Assembly (NCBI GenBank): GCA_036897095.1
Contig: JAYMSP010000017.1
Span: forward strand, 55,828 to 119,827
DNA: 64,000 nucleotides
Direction: 5' to 3'
From: Plantago elongata
Taxonomy: Eukaryota; Streptophyta; Magnoliopsida; Lamiales; Plantaginaceae
The notes beneath the pieces were generated by a model that did not search any database, had not been told where the DNA came from, and was given only the letters and a program-made list of their open reading frames with translations. The position numbers and the translations under genes were made by a program. This document shows positions 22,669 through 34,530 of this stretch, in pieces; position 1 is the first letter of the stretch; each line of letters begins with the position of its first letter.

Positions 22669-25302
22669 CTACAGTGTCAAAACAAACTCAGGTGCATCTC
22701 TTCGGGGGCCATCCAAAGTCCGGTACAGGTACATCTTTTCGACTCTTTGACTATCATCAGGGCTAGCCACAACCTGTTCACCTTCATTAATGATCTCAAC
22801 GTTCAGACGAGGCATCCCCAATGCGAGACTCTTGCATGCTCCATAGGTCACTTCACAGGACGACATCCAAAGGGATCGCATTGTTTCATACTTCCCTATG
22901 TCCGCTAGAAGTGCCACATTACCGAACGGGCTATCCCTTATCTCCAGCTTCTTCAATTTCTTGCACCCATTTAGCACATAAAGCATTCCTTTGTCACTAT
23001 CACCCGCAAACCCAATAGATAGCATTTCAAGCTGCTCGGCATACATTCCTATGTAGAGGAAAACTTGATCAGTTAGAAGGCCCGATACAGACAATCGCTT
23101 CAAACCCTTGCAAGATTGGACAATCGCCCCAAAACCCTCATCAAGTGGTTGATTTGTCACAGCATCTGGAATCGTAGGGTTAAGGGTACACAATCGAAAC
23201 CGGATAAAATTGGGACAATTCTTTGCAACAGTAGTGAGAGCAGAATTTGTAATCTCTTGACAGAAATACAGAATTGAATTAAGCTTGGGACATCCAGCTG
23301 ATATAGCAACTAACCCTTCACCAGTTACAGCACCAACACCATACAGGTCAGATGGGAAGACTCTCAATTCTTGAAGCTCTTTACAAGTTGATGCCACAAC
23401 AGCAAGCCCTTTGTCGCCAACCGTGTCCAAAATCTGCATTTTCAAATTGTAATTTAAACTATTATATCAATGCACAAACAAAAACTCTGGAGGGTTTGAA
23501 AGGATAGAATGGAAAAAGTCAGAAAGATTCGAACCCATAGGCGTTCTAGTTTCTTGCAGTAACCCAATAGATTCATGAGCTCAGAACTGTAGATGCCAGG
23601 AGCATAGCTCAAGTTCAACGAAAGCAAATTCCTGCAAATAGGGTAAATAGTAGACAAACATTGTCCATTGACATCCAGAAAGCCTGACAAGCTTCTAATA
23701 GAAGTACACTTCTGCACTGAAGTTTTCAACTTCTTGCCCGTCTCCGAATCTGGGTCATGAACAAATGCTTCCGTCCCGAGATCATTCAACTGAGGCGCTT
23801 GTGCCAATATCTTATGAAGCGCTTCTGGGGGTACTGAATGATTCAATCTCAGGCTCTTAAGATTACGACATCTCGATACCAGCCTCTCAAGAGCAGCAAC
23901 ATTAACTTCTCCTCTGAGGCACGCAAAATTCAATGTGGTAAGAGAAGTGCAGCTATCGGGAAAACAGCTGAGCCAGTGTCCCTTGCGATCATCAACTTCA
24001 TTCTCCTGTAAGTCCAGCTCCTTAAGAAACCTGTAATGCAGAAATCTCCAATGATCAATAAATATTAAATACTCAAACTGCTCTCCAGCTTAATTTTAAT
24101 ACTGCCAAGAAAGAAGAGAAAAAAAAACAAACTCAAAATGTCCGAGTTACAGTTTTTTCTCGCTGAGATGGAATCAATGAATTCAGGAACTCTCGTACAC
24201 TTGAAATATTTCCTCCATATATTTCAAAATTTTATTTCTGATAAGAGTACTGAACTTTCTATAGAATCCCATGACTTAATTTTTTCCAAGTATTGAAAGC
24301 ATATTCTGAAGCCAAGATTTTAACCTATGTGCCAATACAGAAACACAGCATATATCCATCACAAACTTGGAATCTCACTTATATAGACCACACACCATTC
24401 ATTATATCCAAAAGAATCTTGAAAACTTGAAAACAAAGTATAGCTTATTTGTAGCAAGATCACCAGAAACAAAATAAAAGGATACTCCAAGTGTTTGCAA
24501 CCTGATGTTAATGATCTACAGATTAACATGATTTGGAAAGAGAGTGAGAATCACCTATTCATGTGATTCTCTTTTCAGAACATTATGCAAGCAATCACCA
24601 TATTCACTTAAAATCACAATTTTACTTGCTCAATTCAATCTCCCACATACAAAGAGTAGCTACATGTACTACTACTACTACTACTACATCCAGTGATTCA
24701 TTTCAAGGGACCCAATTGAAAAGGAGTGAATTTTAACAAAGTAGAAGATCTAAAGCAATAATCAGCAATTTTAGTAAACATAAAGAAAGAAGCACATCCA
24801 TACGTCCAGGTAGAAGATAAAAAAAGAACCTGCAGTTGGAAGCAATGGCAGCAAGTCCATCAGTAGAAAAGCCTTCACAGCTAACCATAACCAAAGACTT
24901 GAAATTGGGAAAAGACTTGGCAATAAGCTCAAGACTCTCATCAGACACAATCATCCTCTTCAATCTGAGCTCCTCAAGATTAATCCCAGCTTTAGCCATG
25001 GCTTGGATCCAAGGATAAACATATCCACCCCAATCTGGAGGCACCAAATTGAAGTCAGCAAAATGAGGCTTTCCTTTGAGAGTCAATGACTTTAGCCTTG
25101 GAAACCTATTGATTAGCCTCTCCGGATTCAAAGCATAACAATTTCCGATGAAAACTTTGTCTCTGCTAAAACGTTCGACACTGTACCATGATTTGCACAC
25201 TAGCGATACAGAGTTTCGGTCTCTGTGAGATGTTACGAAGTCGAAAACATGCTCAAGCACTTCTTCTGGGAAGTAATTGATGATACTCTGGAAGCAACAC
25301 AT
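22669..25302 (-). CDS. AFB2: TIR1/AFB auxin receptor F-box protein, AFB2-like
   Basis: Nuclear auxin co-receptor of an SCF ubiquitin ligase that degrades Aux/IAA repressors. Three exons on the minus strand: 25302-24830, 24030-23535 and 23433-22669, giving 577 residues (Arabidopsis AFB2 is 575, TIR1 594). The F-box (about residues 9-50) has [20 protein letters not shown]. The leucine-rich repeats follow with the run [12 protein letters not shown] that lines the inositol-phosphate/auxin site, and [20 protein letters not shown] near the end. Exon number and residue pattern ([19 protein letters not shown]-like [10 protein letters not shown]) favour AFB2/3 over TIR1. The start at 25302 is the first true ATG and gives a short extension MCCFQSII before the usual NYFPEEV. 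The mRNA carries a miR393 site. Confidence 0.93.
22866..22887 (-). promoter_or_regulatory. miR393 target site in the AFB2-like mRNA
   Basis: The plus strand reads TCCAAAGGGATCGCATTG followed by TTTC, identical to miR393 over its first 18 bases, so the minus-strand transcript is complementary to it. It falls in the last exon over the codons for ETMRSLWMS, the position where miR393 cuts TIR1/AFB mRNAs in other plants. Cleavage here is inferred, not shown. Confidence 0.88.
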
Positions 25303-25722
25303 CTCAGATCTGGAAAAAAGATTGACTTTTTTTTGTTGCAAAGGTGTAGATGGTTGTTATCTTATCAGTAGGTGATGATTACAAGGACAAGAGATCCAGT
25401 TTTGTTGAGAGATCTGATAAAAACTCAATCAATCGTTAGAAGCATGTTTTGTTTGCAAAGGGAGAAAGATATAGATAGATAGATAGATAGATAAGAGGGA
25501 TGATGTTGGATCTCAATGATGAGATTGAGAGGTAGAGAGAGAGAGAAATGAATGAATCATAATCATCATGAATATCAATCAATCTGATCTGAAGAGAGAT
25601 TGAATTGAAGAAGAAAGAAAGAAAAAAAGGAGATGCTTGCAGAGACTCCCTCCTGGTTAAAAGCACCTGCTACTACTACTCATCTCTACACACAAACACA
25701 AACACAAACACACACCCACCCT

Positions 25723-25761
<39 letters not shown>

Positions 25762-25800
25762 GTGCTTTTTACATTATCATCATTATTGTTACGACTACAT
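25303..25800 (-). other. 5' leader and promoter-proximal region of AFB2, microsatellite-rich
   Basis: No coding frame (in-frame codons upstream of 25302 reach only a TTG). Simple repeats include GATA units at about 25468-25492, CT units at about 25726-25755 and ACAAAC units near 25695. On the minus strand the CT tract is a GA tract, common in plant promoters and 5' UTRs. Confidence 0.5.
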
Positions 25801-27590
25801 TGTAGTTTTTGAGTAAATTGCACATACGCTACTACTATATTTCTATATCACCAAACAATCCAATCGACCCTTTATTCTTTCCTTACCAAATTCTCTTCTT
25901 TTGCCAAATTTAGTTACAAACACATCTCACTTTACTAATTGTCCAAAATTCAGAAATTCTTCAAGGTTATCTAAGTGACTACATCCCCGCAACAATTATG
26001 GTACTCCATTTTCTGAATTTTAATATATAAAATTTATGAAAGCACCTAATTACAAATATGGGAAAATATAACACTATGGGTGCAATGAGATAGGAAAAGG
26101 GAGAAAGAAGAGATAGAAAGAAAACAAAAGAAGCAGACATTAGTGGTAACCATGGGTGAGATGCAATTGACTAGGAGGTTCACCAGGGTTAACATTCAGT
26201 AGAATAGATTAGATAGATGATCCGACGGTCAGAGACGGATCTCACAAACCTTAGCCGTCCAACTGGTTGCATGCACGTGATGTACGTGCAAATTGTTCAT
26301 AAACCATACCATGCCTCTTTTTTATCAAAAATAATTACATCTAAGTCCCTATGTTTCTGATAAGGTCGTTTGTTGCTTATACCAATGCGTGCATTTCACT
26401 CCCCCCCCCCCCCCCACACCAATTTAATACCCTTTTTTTTTTTTTTATCCCAATGCGGGCTTTCCCCCCCCCCCCCCCCCCAACACAATTTTAAAGCCCT
26501 ATTTGTTATACTGTTGGAGTGGCATTCTTCCTACTCAAATCGGACATTTTGTAAAATAAATTCAATTTCAATTAAAAATTTAAACGCAATTATACAATTC
26601 AACTCCAGTTCTATATTAAATAATATAATTAAATTATATATACACTTTAACATTTCATTTGTATGATATTCTGAATATTACATTGATTGACGTTAATTGG
26701 AAAAGGTAAATTATTAGGTTAAACATGAGTCAGACTGGGTGAAAGGTGTAAGAAGGGGGTAAATATGTTGTGTGAAGCTGTGAAAGAAGGCAACATGAAT
26801 TATCCACGGTGCTAATGGTGAAGCTATGCCTTTCCCTTGTCTGCAAATTAATGTTATCTTTTAGTTTAGTGTATAAACAGGTGAATTCATATTCTACTCT
26901 TGCATCTCTTTCACTTGTATCTCTTTCACTGTTAAGTTAACCTCACTTAGTATGGCATAATATATACTTTAGACATGACATGCAACTTGTTCATCATTTA
27001 ATATATTGGTTGCCATGTGAGGAATTAATTAGTAGTAGTGCATCATTTATTAAAAGGAATTTCAAACTGTCATCTCTTGCATTGTATTATATCCATTCAC
27101 AGTTACCGACCATATTTACTAAGTTTCTATTTCACTTTTCATTTCAATAACATCTTTTTAGTAAAAGATTTGTTGCAGCTTTTTAAATAAGCTAATTAAT
27201 TTGATAAGCTAATTAAGTAAACTTGTTGAAAGAAAAAAAACTACATAATATACCTTTTCAGTTACCAACTAACTTTCCAACTACCAACTCATTTTTCAAC
27301 TAGTTTTACTAAATAGAGCCTATATCCATCTTACATATCATTATACACTAGATATTTTTAATTACCTCATATATTCATTATGAATTGGTAACAAGAAGCT
27401 ACATTCAATAAGTAATAAACAATGACACAAATTATAACCTTATAATTTAAACTAAACTTTTCTGCTAATTTTTGTATATTATTATTACTGTAAATTTTTA
27501 ATATAAAGTATACGCATGTCAGTACGTGGTATGCCCAAACTCAAGTATAGAGTTCTACCCTAAACATCTTATTTGTACAAATGAGTCCTT
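25801..27590. other. Gene-free AT-rich intergenic DNA
   Basis: No gene recognised. Two poly-C runs at 26401-26415 and 26464-26481 sit in a diverged tandem duplication of about 65 bp (CCAATGCGTGCATTTCACT-Cn-ACACCAATTTAA-TACCCT against CCAATGCGGGCTTT-Cn-AACACAATTTTAAAGCCCT). A G-rich/purine patch near 26090-26230 is unexplained. Confidence 0.5.
26382..26501. repeat. Diverged tandem duplication carrying poly-C tracts
   Basis: Two copies of a roughly 60-65 bp unit with CCAATGCG at the left, a C homopolymer in the middle and CAATTT-CCCT at the right. The second copy has a longer C run (18 against 15). Confidence 0.6.
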
Positions 27591-27599
27591 TCTTATGAA

Positions 27600-27997
27600 C
27601 CCGCAATCTAAAAATGCTTAGGGCGAATTCATCTCTCCCATTGTTACAAGAGCCAGGGAAATCATACCTCTGATCAACACTAGGAGATGAGGAGGCCGGC
27701 CTCCTTAAGTTGAAGTAGAGGATTGAACTAAACCCTCACAAGACACTTGTCATTATTCTAGTCGGACCAACCATACTTAAACCAAACTCCTTACAAAGAA
27801 ATGATTATCTACAAGGAGAAAGATCATAGCGGACTAAAGCTGACCTCTGGAAGAGCTGATCTCCTACTGTCCAAAGCCGCCGCAAGATCTAATGTGTCAT
27901 CCTGCTATGACCACGTGTCAGAAGCTAATAGGGCAGACCAGATTCTAAACAATTAAGCAGCTTGTCCCCATAGCACTTCCTATAAATAGGGGCGCAT
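27600..27997 (+). mobile_element. Left part of an old LTR-like sequence
   Basis: Ends in TCCTATAAATAGGGGCGCAT, with a TATA box at 27981-27989 in the setting usual for LTR promoters. It appears to resume at 29460 after a nested insertion: GGGGCGCAT joins CTTCTGCGATTCAAG. Outer ends and superfamily are not established (Ty3/gypsy-like by general look). Confidence 0.4.
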
Positions 27998-29454
27998 TGT
28001 TGGTCCAGATAACGACGAAGGAAAAACTATAGGGGGGTGAATAGTCTTTTCAAACTTTCGTCGATAAACAGCATTTCTCATAAACTGGTAGGTTTCTAAT
28101 ACTTAGATTCATAGAGCGGAAGACTTTAAGCGATAGATAAACGTAAATGTATTTTGCAGTTATAATGTTTTTGTGTGTGTGTGTGTGTGTGTTATGCTAG
28201 AATGTAAGTGCAATAAAGTAAATAACACAACATTTTATAGTGGTATCTGGAAGTGGCGTAATCCTCCAACTAATCCACTTCGACCTTTTTGAGACCTGAA
28301 ATTCACTAGAACAGACAATTGAGTTCTTCTTACAATAAATCCTATATATTCTAAGCTCCCTAAAAATTAATGGTTCCCAACCAAATGTTCCCCCTGAATT
28401 TTTACCTAGCTCCTCGAGCCAAGTACTTCATGTACTCAAGATAATTTTGGAGCTTTTCCTTGAGTTTCCAAACCAAGTACTTCATGTACTCCACACCTAG
28501 ATAGTGTTTGTTATATGATGATTGTCAGATAAGCTTCTCTTATAACTTTTCAGCTATATTTTTAGAGAGCTTGAAGAGATTACACTACTTAATATACTTG
28601 TTCAGTATATGGTAGGTTTCTCCTTTCTGACCCAAGTGTTGGTATCCGTTCGAGAGAATGAGCTTCAGAAAGGGTATCCAAAAGTTCTACTCTTTCACGA
28701 ATAACAAACTCTTGTTGTAAGTTCATAAATTAGAACTAATAGTGATTCTTCGAGCTTGATAGTCGCAACAGTAAGCTTGGAGAATTATAGGATGAATGTT
28801 TGAGAGAATACTTGCTTGATACGAACATATGAGCGTAGTTCGTGTGTGTATTTCTCAGCTTCTAAGTGGTGATATTTATAGATGAATTTGAGAATCGTTT
28901 TGTATAGTATCCGTTAGACCTTATCAGGATTCAACCGTTGATATCTCGAAATAAGTACTCAGAAGTCCTTTTTCATTTTTCAAAGAGGACTAAGCTTGAT
29001 CGATTTTTTAGTCGGTGTAATTAATACACTGTACTATTTCTTTGTCATGTAGTCTCAACGGACACATGTGCCTTTCTGAAAGCTAGCATGCTCCTTGACT
29101 CAATGATGTCATATATTCAGAGACATGCAATATGTCATTTGCACTATACAATATGCTTTATGAACATAGTCTATATGAGGAGACTAACCCTTATTATTTC
29201 ATCATACTTGTGCAATTTTCAGTCTTCAAATATTCGATTAAAATCCATTGCTAGGATCATTCTTCATGGCCTTCTCAAAATATAAAATTACACTCAGAGA
29301 CCTAATAATCCTAATACAAGTTTAACTAGACTAACATACTAATTGATTTATTCTTTTACAATATTCAAGTGAACTAAGAGTATTAGTCACCTTTCTAAAC
29401 TAAAGATAAGTCATATGGTTATTGATAAAAAAATACTAACAAATATTCACAACA
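27998..29454 (+). mobile_element. Solo LTR, nested, with 5-bp target duplication
   Basis: Begins TGTTGGTCC and ends TTCACAACA, the TG...CA inverted ends of an LTR, and is flanked by the exact 5-bp repeat CGCAT at 27993-27997 and 29455-29459. Length 1457 bp. Internally it has TATAGGGGGGTGAATAG near 28028 and AACATTTTATAGTGGTATC near 28229, phrases common at the start of plant retroelement LTRs, and a TG dinucleotide run near 28172-28191. No gag or pol coding is present, so it is a solo LTR left by recombination. Confidence 0.75.
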
Positions 29455-29459
29455 CGCAT

Positions 29460-29795
29460 CTTCTGCGATTCAAGTAAGTAATCAACTCATAATATACTTA
29501 TCTCTAGTGTACTCGGCCACCTACTGGACCGACAAGACAAGTTGAATCTAAAGTTCGGTTTGTCCTAGAAAACCCAATCAAACAGGGGGTCTAACACCCT
29601 ACTTCATTTTATAAATGGGTCACGTGCGAAGATTCTACTACGACTATTCACCCGACTTAGAATCGAGGAGTCTTAGATTTCGAGACCAAAAGCACTTGAC
29701 CATTTTTATACGACATCAACATCTAAGCAGTATACGATTCTCTGTTCCCCAGGATAATACGGGGATCTATTTTCCTCCATAAAATGGTCGTCAGT
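29460..29795 (+). mobile_element. Right part of the interrupted LTR-like sequence
   Basis: Continues the sequence broken at 27997. It contains a stretch (CCCGACTTAGAATCGAGGAG) resembling the downstream part of plant gypsy-type LTRs and ends in a region with GACATCAACA near 29715. The exact end is not determined. Confidence 0.35.
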
Positions 29796-30520
29796 AGTAA
29801 TGCAATATCATCGATTATTCATCAACCAGAATTGAAGCTGGCCCTAATCGATCTACTGTTTATTATAGTGATTGACAACTTATTTTGTAAGACTTTTTAG
29901 TTGTGAAAGATTTGGTTGTTGGCCTTCCTGATTTTATTTTTCCTCAGGTCAACATAACATACTACTATATGCTATTACTAATTATTATTAATAGTAAGCA
30001 GTAGTATGTGTTATAATTCTTCACGGCTCAACTTAATAGAGTACCATAGTCATTTTTCTTACGCATCTTGTAAGCACTACTACGAGTAAACTAGTTCTAC
30101 ATTCAATTTAAATCGATAAAAGTAAACTTGTAAAGTGATAAATTGAATTTGAAATGTAATTGAAAAACCTTTTAACTAATTTAAATATAGATTTTTGAGC
30201 GTCTTCAATACTAAATTGATATTTAGATAAATTAACTTTTATCTTAACGAAGTGAATAGTTTTTAACTACCATCTTTAAGATGAGAACGGGAGCTTTGTA
30301 GTTATATTCATATTTAGATATCGAGTTAGATTTTGGAAATCCCCTAATCGGTACATTTATTATCATGTTGAAATTCCAAGATATATAGTTTCATGAAATT
30401 TTAATGTAGATTCATGTGTTTAGGGATTATCACACGGACAAATCTATTTAACGTAAAATAATGATTGAATTATCTGAATTTGAATTAATTTTTTGTGTTG
30501 TTTTTGTACACAAATATGTA

Positions 30521-30769
30521 CTACCTCCGTCCCATAAAATAAGATACAAAAAATTTTGATGTTGTTTTTAATGCAATCAATTGTTTATTATTATAATATG
30601 ATTATTAAATATGTTAGTGAAAGTTTTTAATTAGTGAAGTTACTTTTTGATTAAAATATGAATATTAAATTTGTTAGTGAAGGTATTTTTTTACTATTGT
30701 TTAAACATGTTTAGTTTTATGGAGTTGTTATAAAAAGAATATGTGTTTTATTGTATGGAATGGAGGAAG
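30521..30769. mobile_element. Stowaway-like MITE, same subfamily as 7598
   Basis: Left end CTACCTCCGTCCCATAAAAT after TA, right end ATGGAATGGAGGAAG before TA. Interior shares GTTGTTTTTAATGCAATCAA with the element at 7598. About 249 bp. Confidence 0.85.
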
Positions 30770-33287
30770 TAATTAATAAACTATTTAGATAAGATAATCT
30801 TAGTTCTACGTCTAACTAATTACGCAAAATAAATTCTTTTATATTTTTCTTCTTTTACACAAGTAAAGAAATAAAAAGAAGCTTTCAAGATAATACGACA
30901 AATACCTTTTGATTATTAAAGTGGAAGGTTTCATTTTGTGGGCTGGCAAAACTTGTCTGGCATATGGTATAGGATTTAGTTGGTGTTCTCTTCAACTTCA
31001 ATTCAGACTAGTTTAATTCGATATAATTATAATTTATATTAATTTAATTTAATTTAATTATAATTTATATTTTATTTTAATTTAATTTAATTTAATTCAG
31101 TAATTTTTATTTAAGGAGAACTCAACCTATTATACTACTGTATTACATTCATTGAACAAATATTTTAATATTTTTATGGGTATCTTGTCTTTGCTGCTAT
31201 AGTAATGAAATCCTAAGCAACAGCAGCAAGCAACAAAGTGATTGGGTTAGGACAATATGAAAGGGAAAGTTGGCCACAAAACAAAGACTTACTACTTAAT
31301 CTTAATTAATTCCTGTCCCCGTGACACGTTTGACTCTTCAATACTTTCGAAATTCAATCTGAACTACAAATTATTTATAAATTATATAGCATGACAATAT
31401 TTAATAAAATTATATTCCCATTATTCATAAAATATGCATTAATAAAATGATTTCATAGAATATTTATCTTGTACCACAATGAGGAAATTATGATACTGAA
31501 AAATTAAATGTGTGATTTAATTTGTGAAACTAAAATCATTAGTGTATGCATGATGCATGTATGTATTTGTATTCCACTTGCATATGATTGCAACTAAAGA
31601 TAAGAAATCAATCATATTATTGTTACTATATTAATTAATGAAAGCAACCCCTAGCAAAAATAACAAACACATAATAAAGGCTTAGCTTGCTTCAGTTCTG
31701 TTCTAATCATCCAACCCATCTTCCTTATGCAGCATCCTTTTCCCATCATTTATAGTAAAGCAACCCATGCCATGTGAACAACTACTGCTATGTCTCAATC
31801 CACATATGTATGTACCCAACCCAGCTTATGCACCTCATTATTCACTATTTTCACTTTCCCACCATCTCCAATCTAATGAAGCGGGGCGAGCGAAAGTCCT
31901 GTACAATAAAAACGCAGGAAAATGCAGGAATGAAGGTTGCTTAGAAGGTAATGAACTGATCCTGTAAAGGTAATAAGTCATGGTGATGCATCAGAGACAC
32001 AGCAGCATTAAGAGGGGAGGACCTCTACAGCCAAATGATGAGTGATTATTATTAGGCCTCCCATGATGCATGTGTATGGTCCCAACACAGGCACCACTAA
32101 GTCCCTATCTTTTCACCCTTTTGATTCCTAATTAAGAGACTGCCCTCTGGGTTCAAACTTTGTTTTCAGATGATCCAAGGTTAAAATTACTCACTCTTAA
32201 ATCTCTGACAATTGAATCCATCACCCATATCTCTAACAAATCAATGCTGCCCATGTTACAGATGGTTTCTTTCAAACAAACAAACTTGCTCAATGTCGTA
32301 CAAGTTCAAGTAAAACTGAGATAACTGTGCCAACTTCCAACTCTGCTAATCGTCAACAACATGCTAGACTAGAGAGTCTGAGAAACACTATAATCTAGTA
32401 CTACTAAACTCAAATGTAAATCATCTCATAAGTTGAAGCAAATTAATACTATTCGACGCAGTTGAATCAATATACTCCACATTCAACCAAGAGGAGTAAA
32501 GGACTCATATTAGCTCCTCTTTATTGTGTTCTGCTATAATGTAATTCTCCAATAATCCAATAAACTAGAAACTCTTGAATAATGATAACTAAATGTGTTG
32601 TACTCATGGATGTCAATACCATGTGAATTGTTGCATGAGGGCAATGTGAGCCCCGAAAGAACAAAGGGCCACCCAAGGGGGTTATTTTCAATCAGCAGAG
32701 TGGTAAAGAACAAAGTAAGATCCTTTAAGAACCTCAGAATCACATGCACACTTAATTGTTGCCTCGCATAAGAGGACATTGCACTATTAACATGTGATGA
32801 ACTCAAAAAATCATAAACGAGCTGCCTGATTTAGGTCCTCGATGGAAACATTAACACAAGTCACTAGATGGGATGAATCATATAAGCAAGTGCAAAGAGA
32901 AAAATAAGGCATGGTATTAAATTCTAGCAAAATAAACTTAGTCATACAATGATAAGGTGCCCAAATCATGAAATTAAAGATCATCGTGTCAAAACAAAAG
33001 TTGAAAACAGATGAAGACACTTTGCAGCTGAACATATCAAAACTGGAGTTACAACTACAACAGAGCGTTTCTACTATTTGGTCTTGTACACAGATAAACG
33101 GACTATAACAAATGCTAGAATGTTACCCAAAGATATCATACTTCAGAACAAAGATAAACAGAAATCTGGTTACACACACACACTAACCAACCATTCTTAA
33201 AAAAGAACCATCCGTAAGTATTGCATAGACTACTCATCAAAATTATGATAAGTCGTCGCCTAAAAGCATTTAACACATACATAAAAG

Positions 33288-33625
33288 CATATCAACCAAC
33301 ACTAAACGAACTTCCAAATAAAACCAATAACCAAACTCGTAAAATCAGAATAGCAAACTTTGATTGTTAAAAAAGACCACGTTAGCACCACAAAAACGAT
33401 CCATAACATATCAACTGACACTAAACAAACTTCCAAATTAATATATAAATAGCACCAACACCAAACTCGTAAAATCAAAATAGCTAAGTTTGAAACTCAA
33501 CCATAAGATCCATAGCATATCAACTGATACTAAACTAACTTCCAAGTAACACGAGTCACCAAATTTGTATGATCAAAATAGCAAGCTTGAACATTGTCAA
33601 AAGGGGCCATGTAAACCCCACACAA
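33288..33625. repeat. Three-copy tandem repeat, unit about 110-120 bp
   Basis: Copies begin at 33288, 33407 and 33516 with CATATCAACCAACACTAAAC, CATATCAACTGACACTAAAC and CATATCAACTGATACTAAAC. Each continues with AACTTCCAA, then ACCAAACTCGTAAAATCA (third copy ACCAAATTTGTATGATCA) and AAATAGC. Copies are diverged by point changes and small indels. Confidence 0.8.
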
Positions 33626-34029
33626 AACAATCCATCTGCTAGTAACAAAGAGCAAGCCTAAATGCATAAACTCAACTCGAAACCTAAAAAGCATTCAACA
33701 AACATATAGAAGTACCACTTGATATTTAACCAACTCAAAATATAACATGAATCAACAAACATAGACAGAGCCGAAATCCGAGCCTCACTGAAAGAGGAAA
33801 GATGAATCCCACACAGAAGAGAACAATCCAAAAGGACAGAACCAATACTAGCAGTCGAATTGGCTGGTAAAATTTCGAGTTGTAGTTCATTAAGCCATAG
33901 CATAACTGCAGCTGGAGTAACTATATAGCGATAATGAATCAATTCTGGAATTCTAGAGGCTTAAAATAAAGCTAGCTAAGCTTAAGCTACACAATATGCA
34001 TTTAACATATAACAGTAAGTAGTTATTGC

Positions 34030-34530
34030 CTAAGGATTATTAGAATCACCACCGGAGATTTTGAGGCCCGGCTGAGGCCTATTCCGGCGAGTTCTCGACG
34101 GAAGAATGTTGTCCAAGTCCACCTCAGCTAGCGGATCATCTTCCAAACCCTCAGAGCAATCGGAATCATCAGATGATAAATCAGTGCCTTCCGAACTGTC
34201 ATCATCATCATCATCCTCTTCTTCAATAACCATTTTGCCCTTGCCCTTTCTATCAACAGGAGCTGGTGGAGCTTCATCCTCGTCGTCATCTTCACCTTCG
34301 TAGTCCTCTTCATCGTCGTCCTCTTCTTCTTCTTCTTCATCTTCGTCTTGATCATGAATGTTGATTTGTGAATCTAGCTTCTGCTTCTTTAGGGAATCGG
34401 CATTGGTCTGTTGTTCAAGCAACTGGTCCTCATTATTGTTCTCTTCGCCGGTGGTCTTGGTGACATCTTCAATTTTACGCTTGTCGGAGGTTGCGTTTTG
34501 CTCCTCAACTGGAATTTTGACGTCAGCCAT
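34030..34530 (-). CDS. Acidic CHZ-domain histone chaperone-like protein
   Basis: Single-exon gene of 166 residues. The middle is extremely acidic (D/E runs between about residues 60 and 125), split by the basic spacer VDRKGKGKM. The C-terminal part DPLAEVDLDNILPSRTRR matches the CHZ motif of H2A.Z-H2B chaperones (Chz1), where an acidic helix is followed by an I/L-P/S-x-R-T-R segment. KRKIED and KKQKLD near the N-terminus are possible nuclear localisation signals. The ATG at 34530 (MADVKIP) is the first real one; the frame upstream opens only with TTG. Expected in the nucleus, delivering H2A.Z-H2B. Assignment rests on the short motif and composition, so the function is probable, not certain. 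Confidence 0.75.
   Translation of the reverse strand: MADVKIPVEEQNATSDKRKIEDVTKTTGEENNNEDQLLEQQTNADSLKKQKLDSQINIHDQDEDEEEEEEDDDEEDYEGEDDDEDEAPPAPVDRKGKGKMVIEEEDDDDDDSSEGTDLSSDDSDCSEGLEDDPLAEVDLDNILPSRTRRNRPQPGLKISGGDSNNP

Larger units (their letters stand above)
29796..34029. other. Gene-free AT-rich intergenic DNA
   Basis: No convincing gene in either strand. Recognised content is the MITE at 30521, TTTAA-type low-complexity DNA at about 31035-31100 and a three-copy tandem repeat at 33288. The region just right of 33650 may hold the 3' UTR of the CHZ-type gene. Short open frames here lack codon structure or recognisable motifs. Confidence 0.5.

Noticed and set aside
25302-25341. Upstream start for the auxin receptor
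   Set aside because: The longer frame opens with TTG and not ATG; the first real ATG is at 25302.
25460-25760. CRISPR-like or satellite array
   Set aside because: Only simple microsatellites (GATA, CT, ACAAAC) are present, without spacers or longer units.
26370-26666. 98-codon frame with two proline runs
   Set aside because: Caused by two poly-C tracts in duplicated non-coding DNA.
34106-34355. Serine-rich or lysine-rich frames at the CHZ-type locus
   Set aside because: Other-frame readings of its acidic codon repeats.
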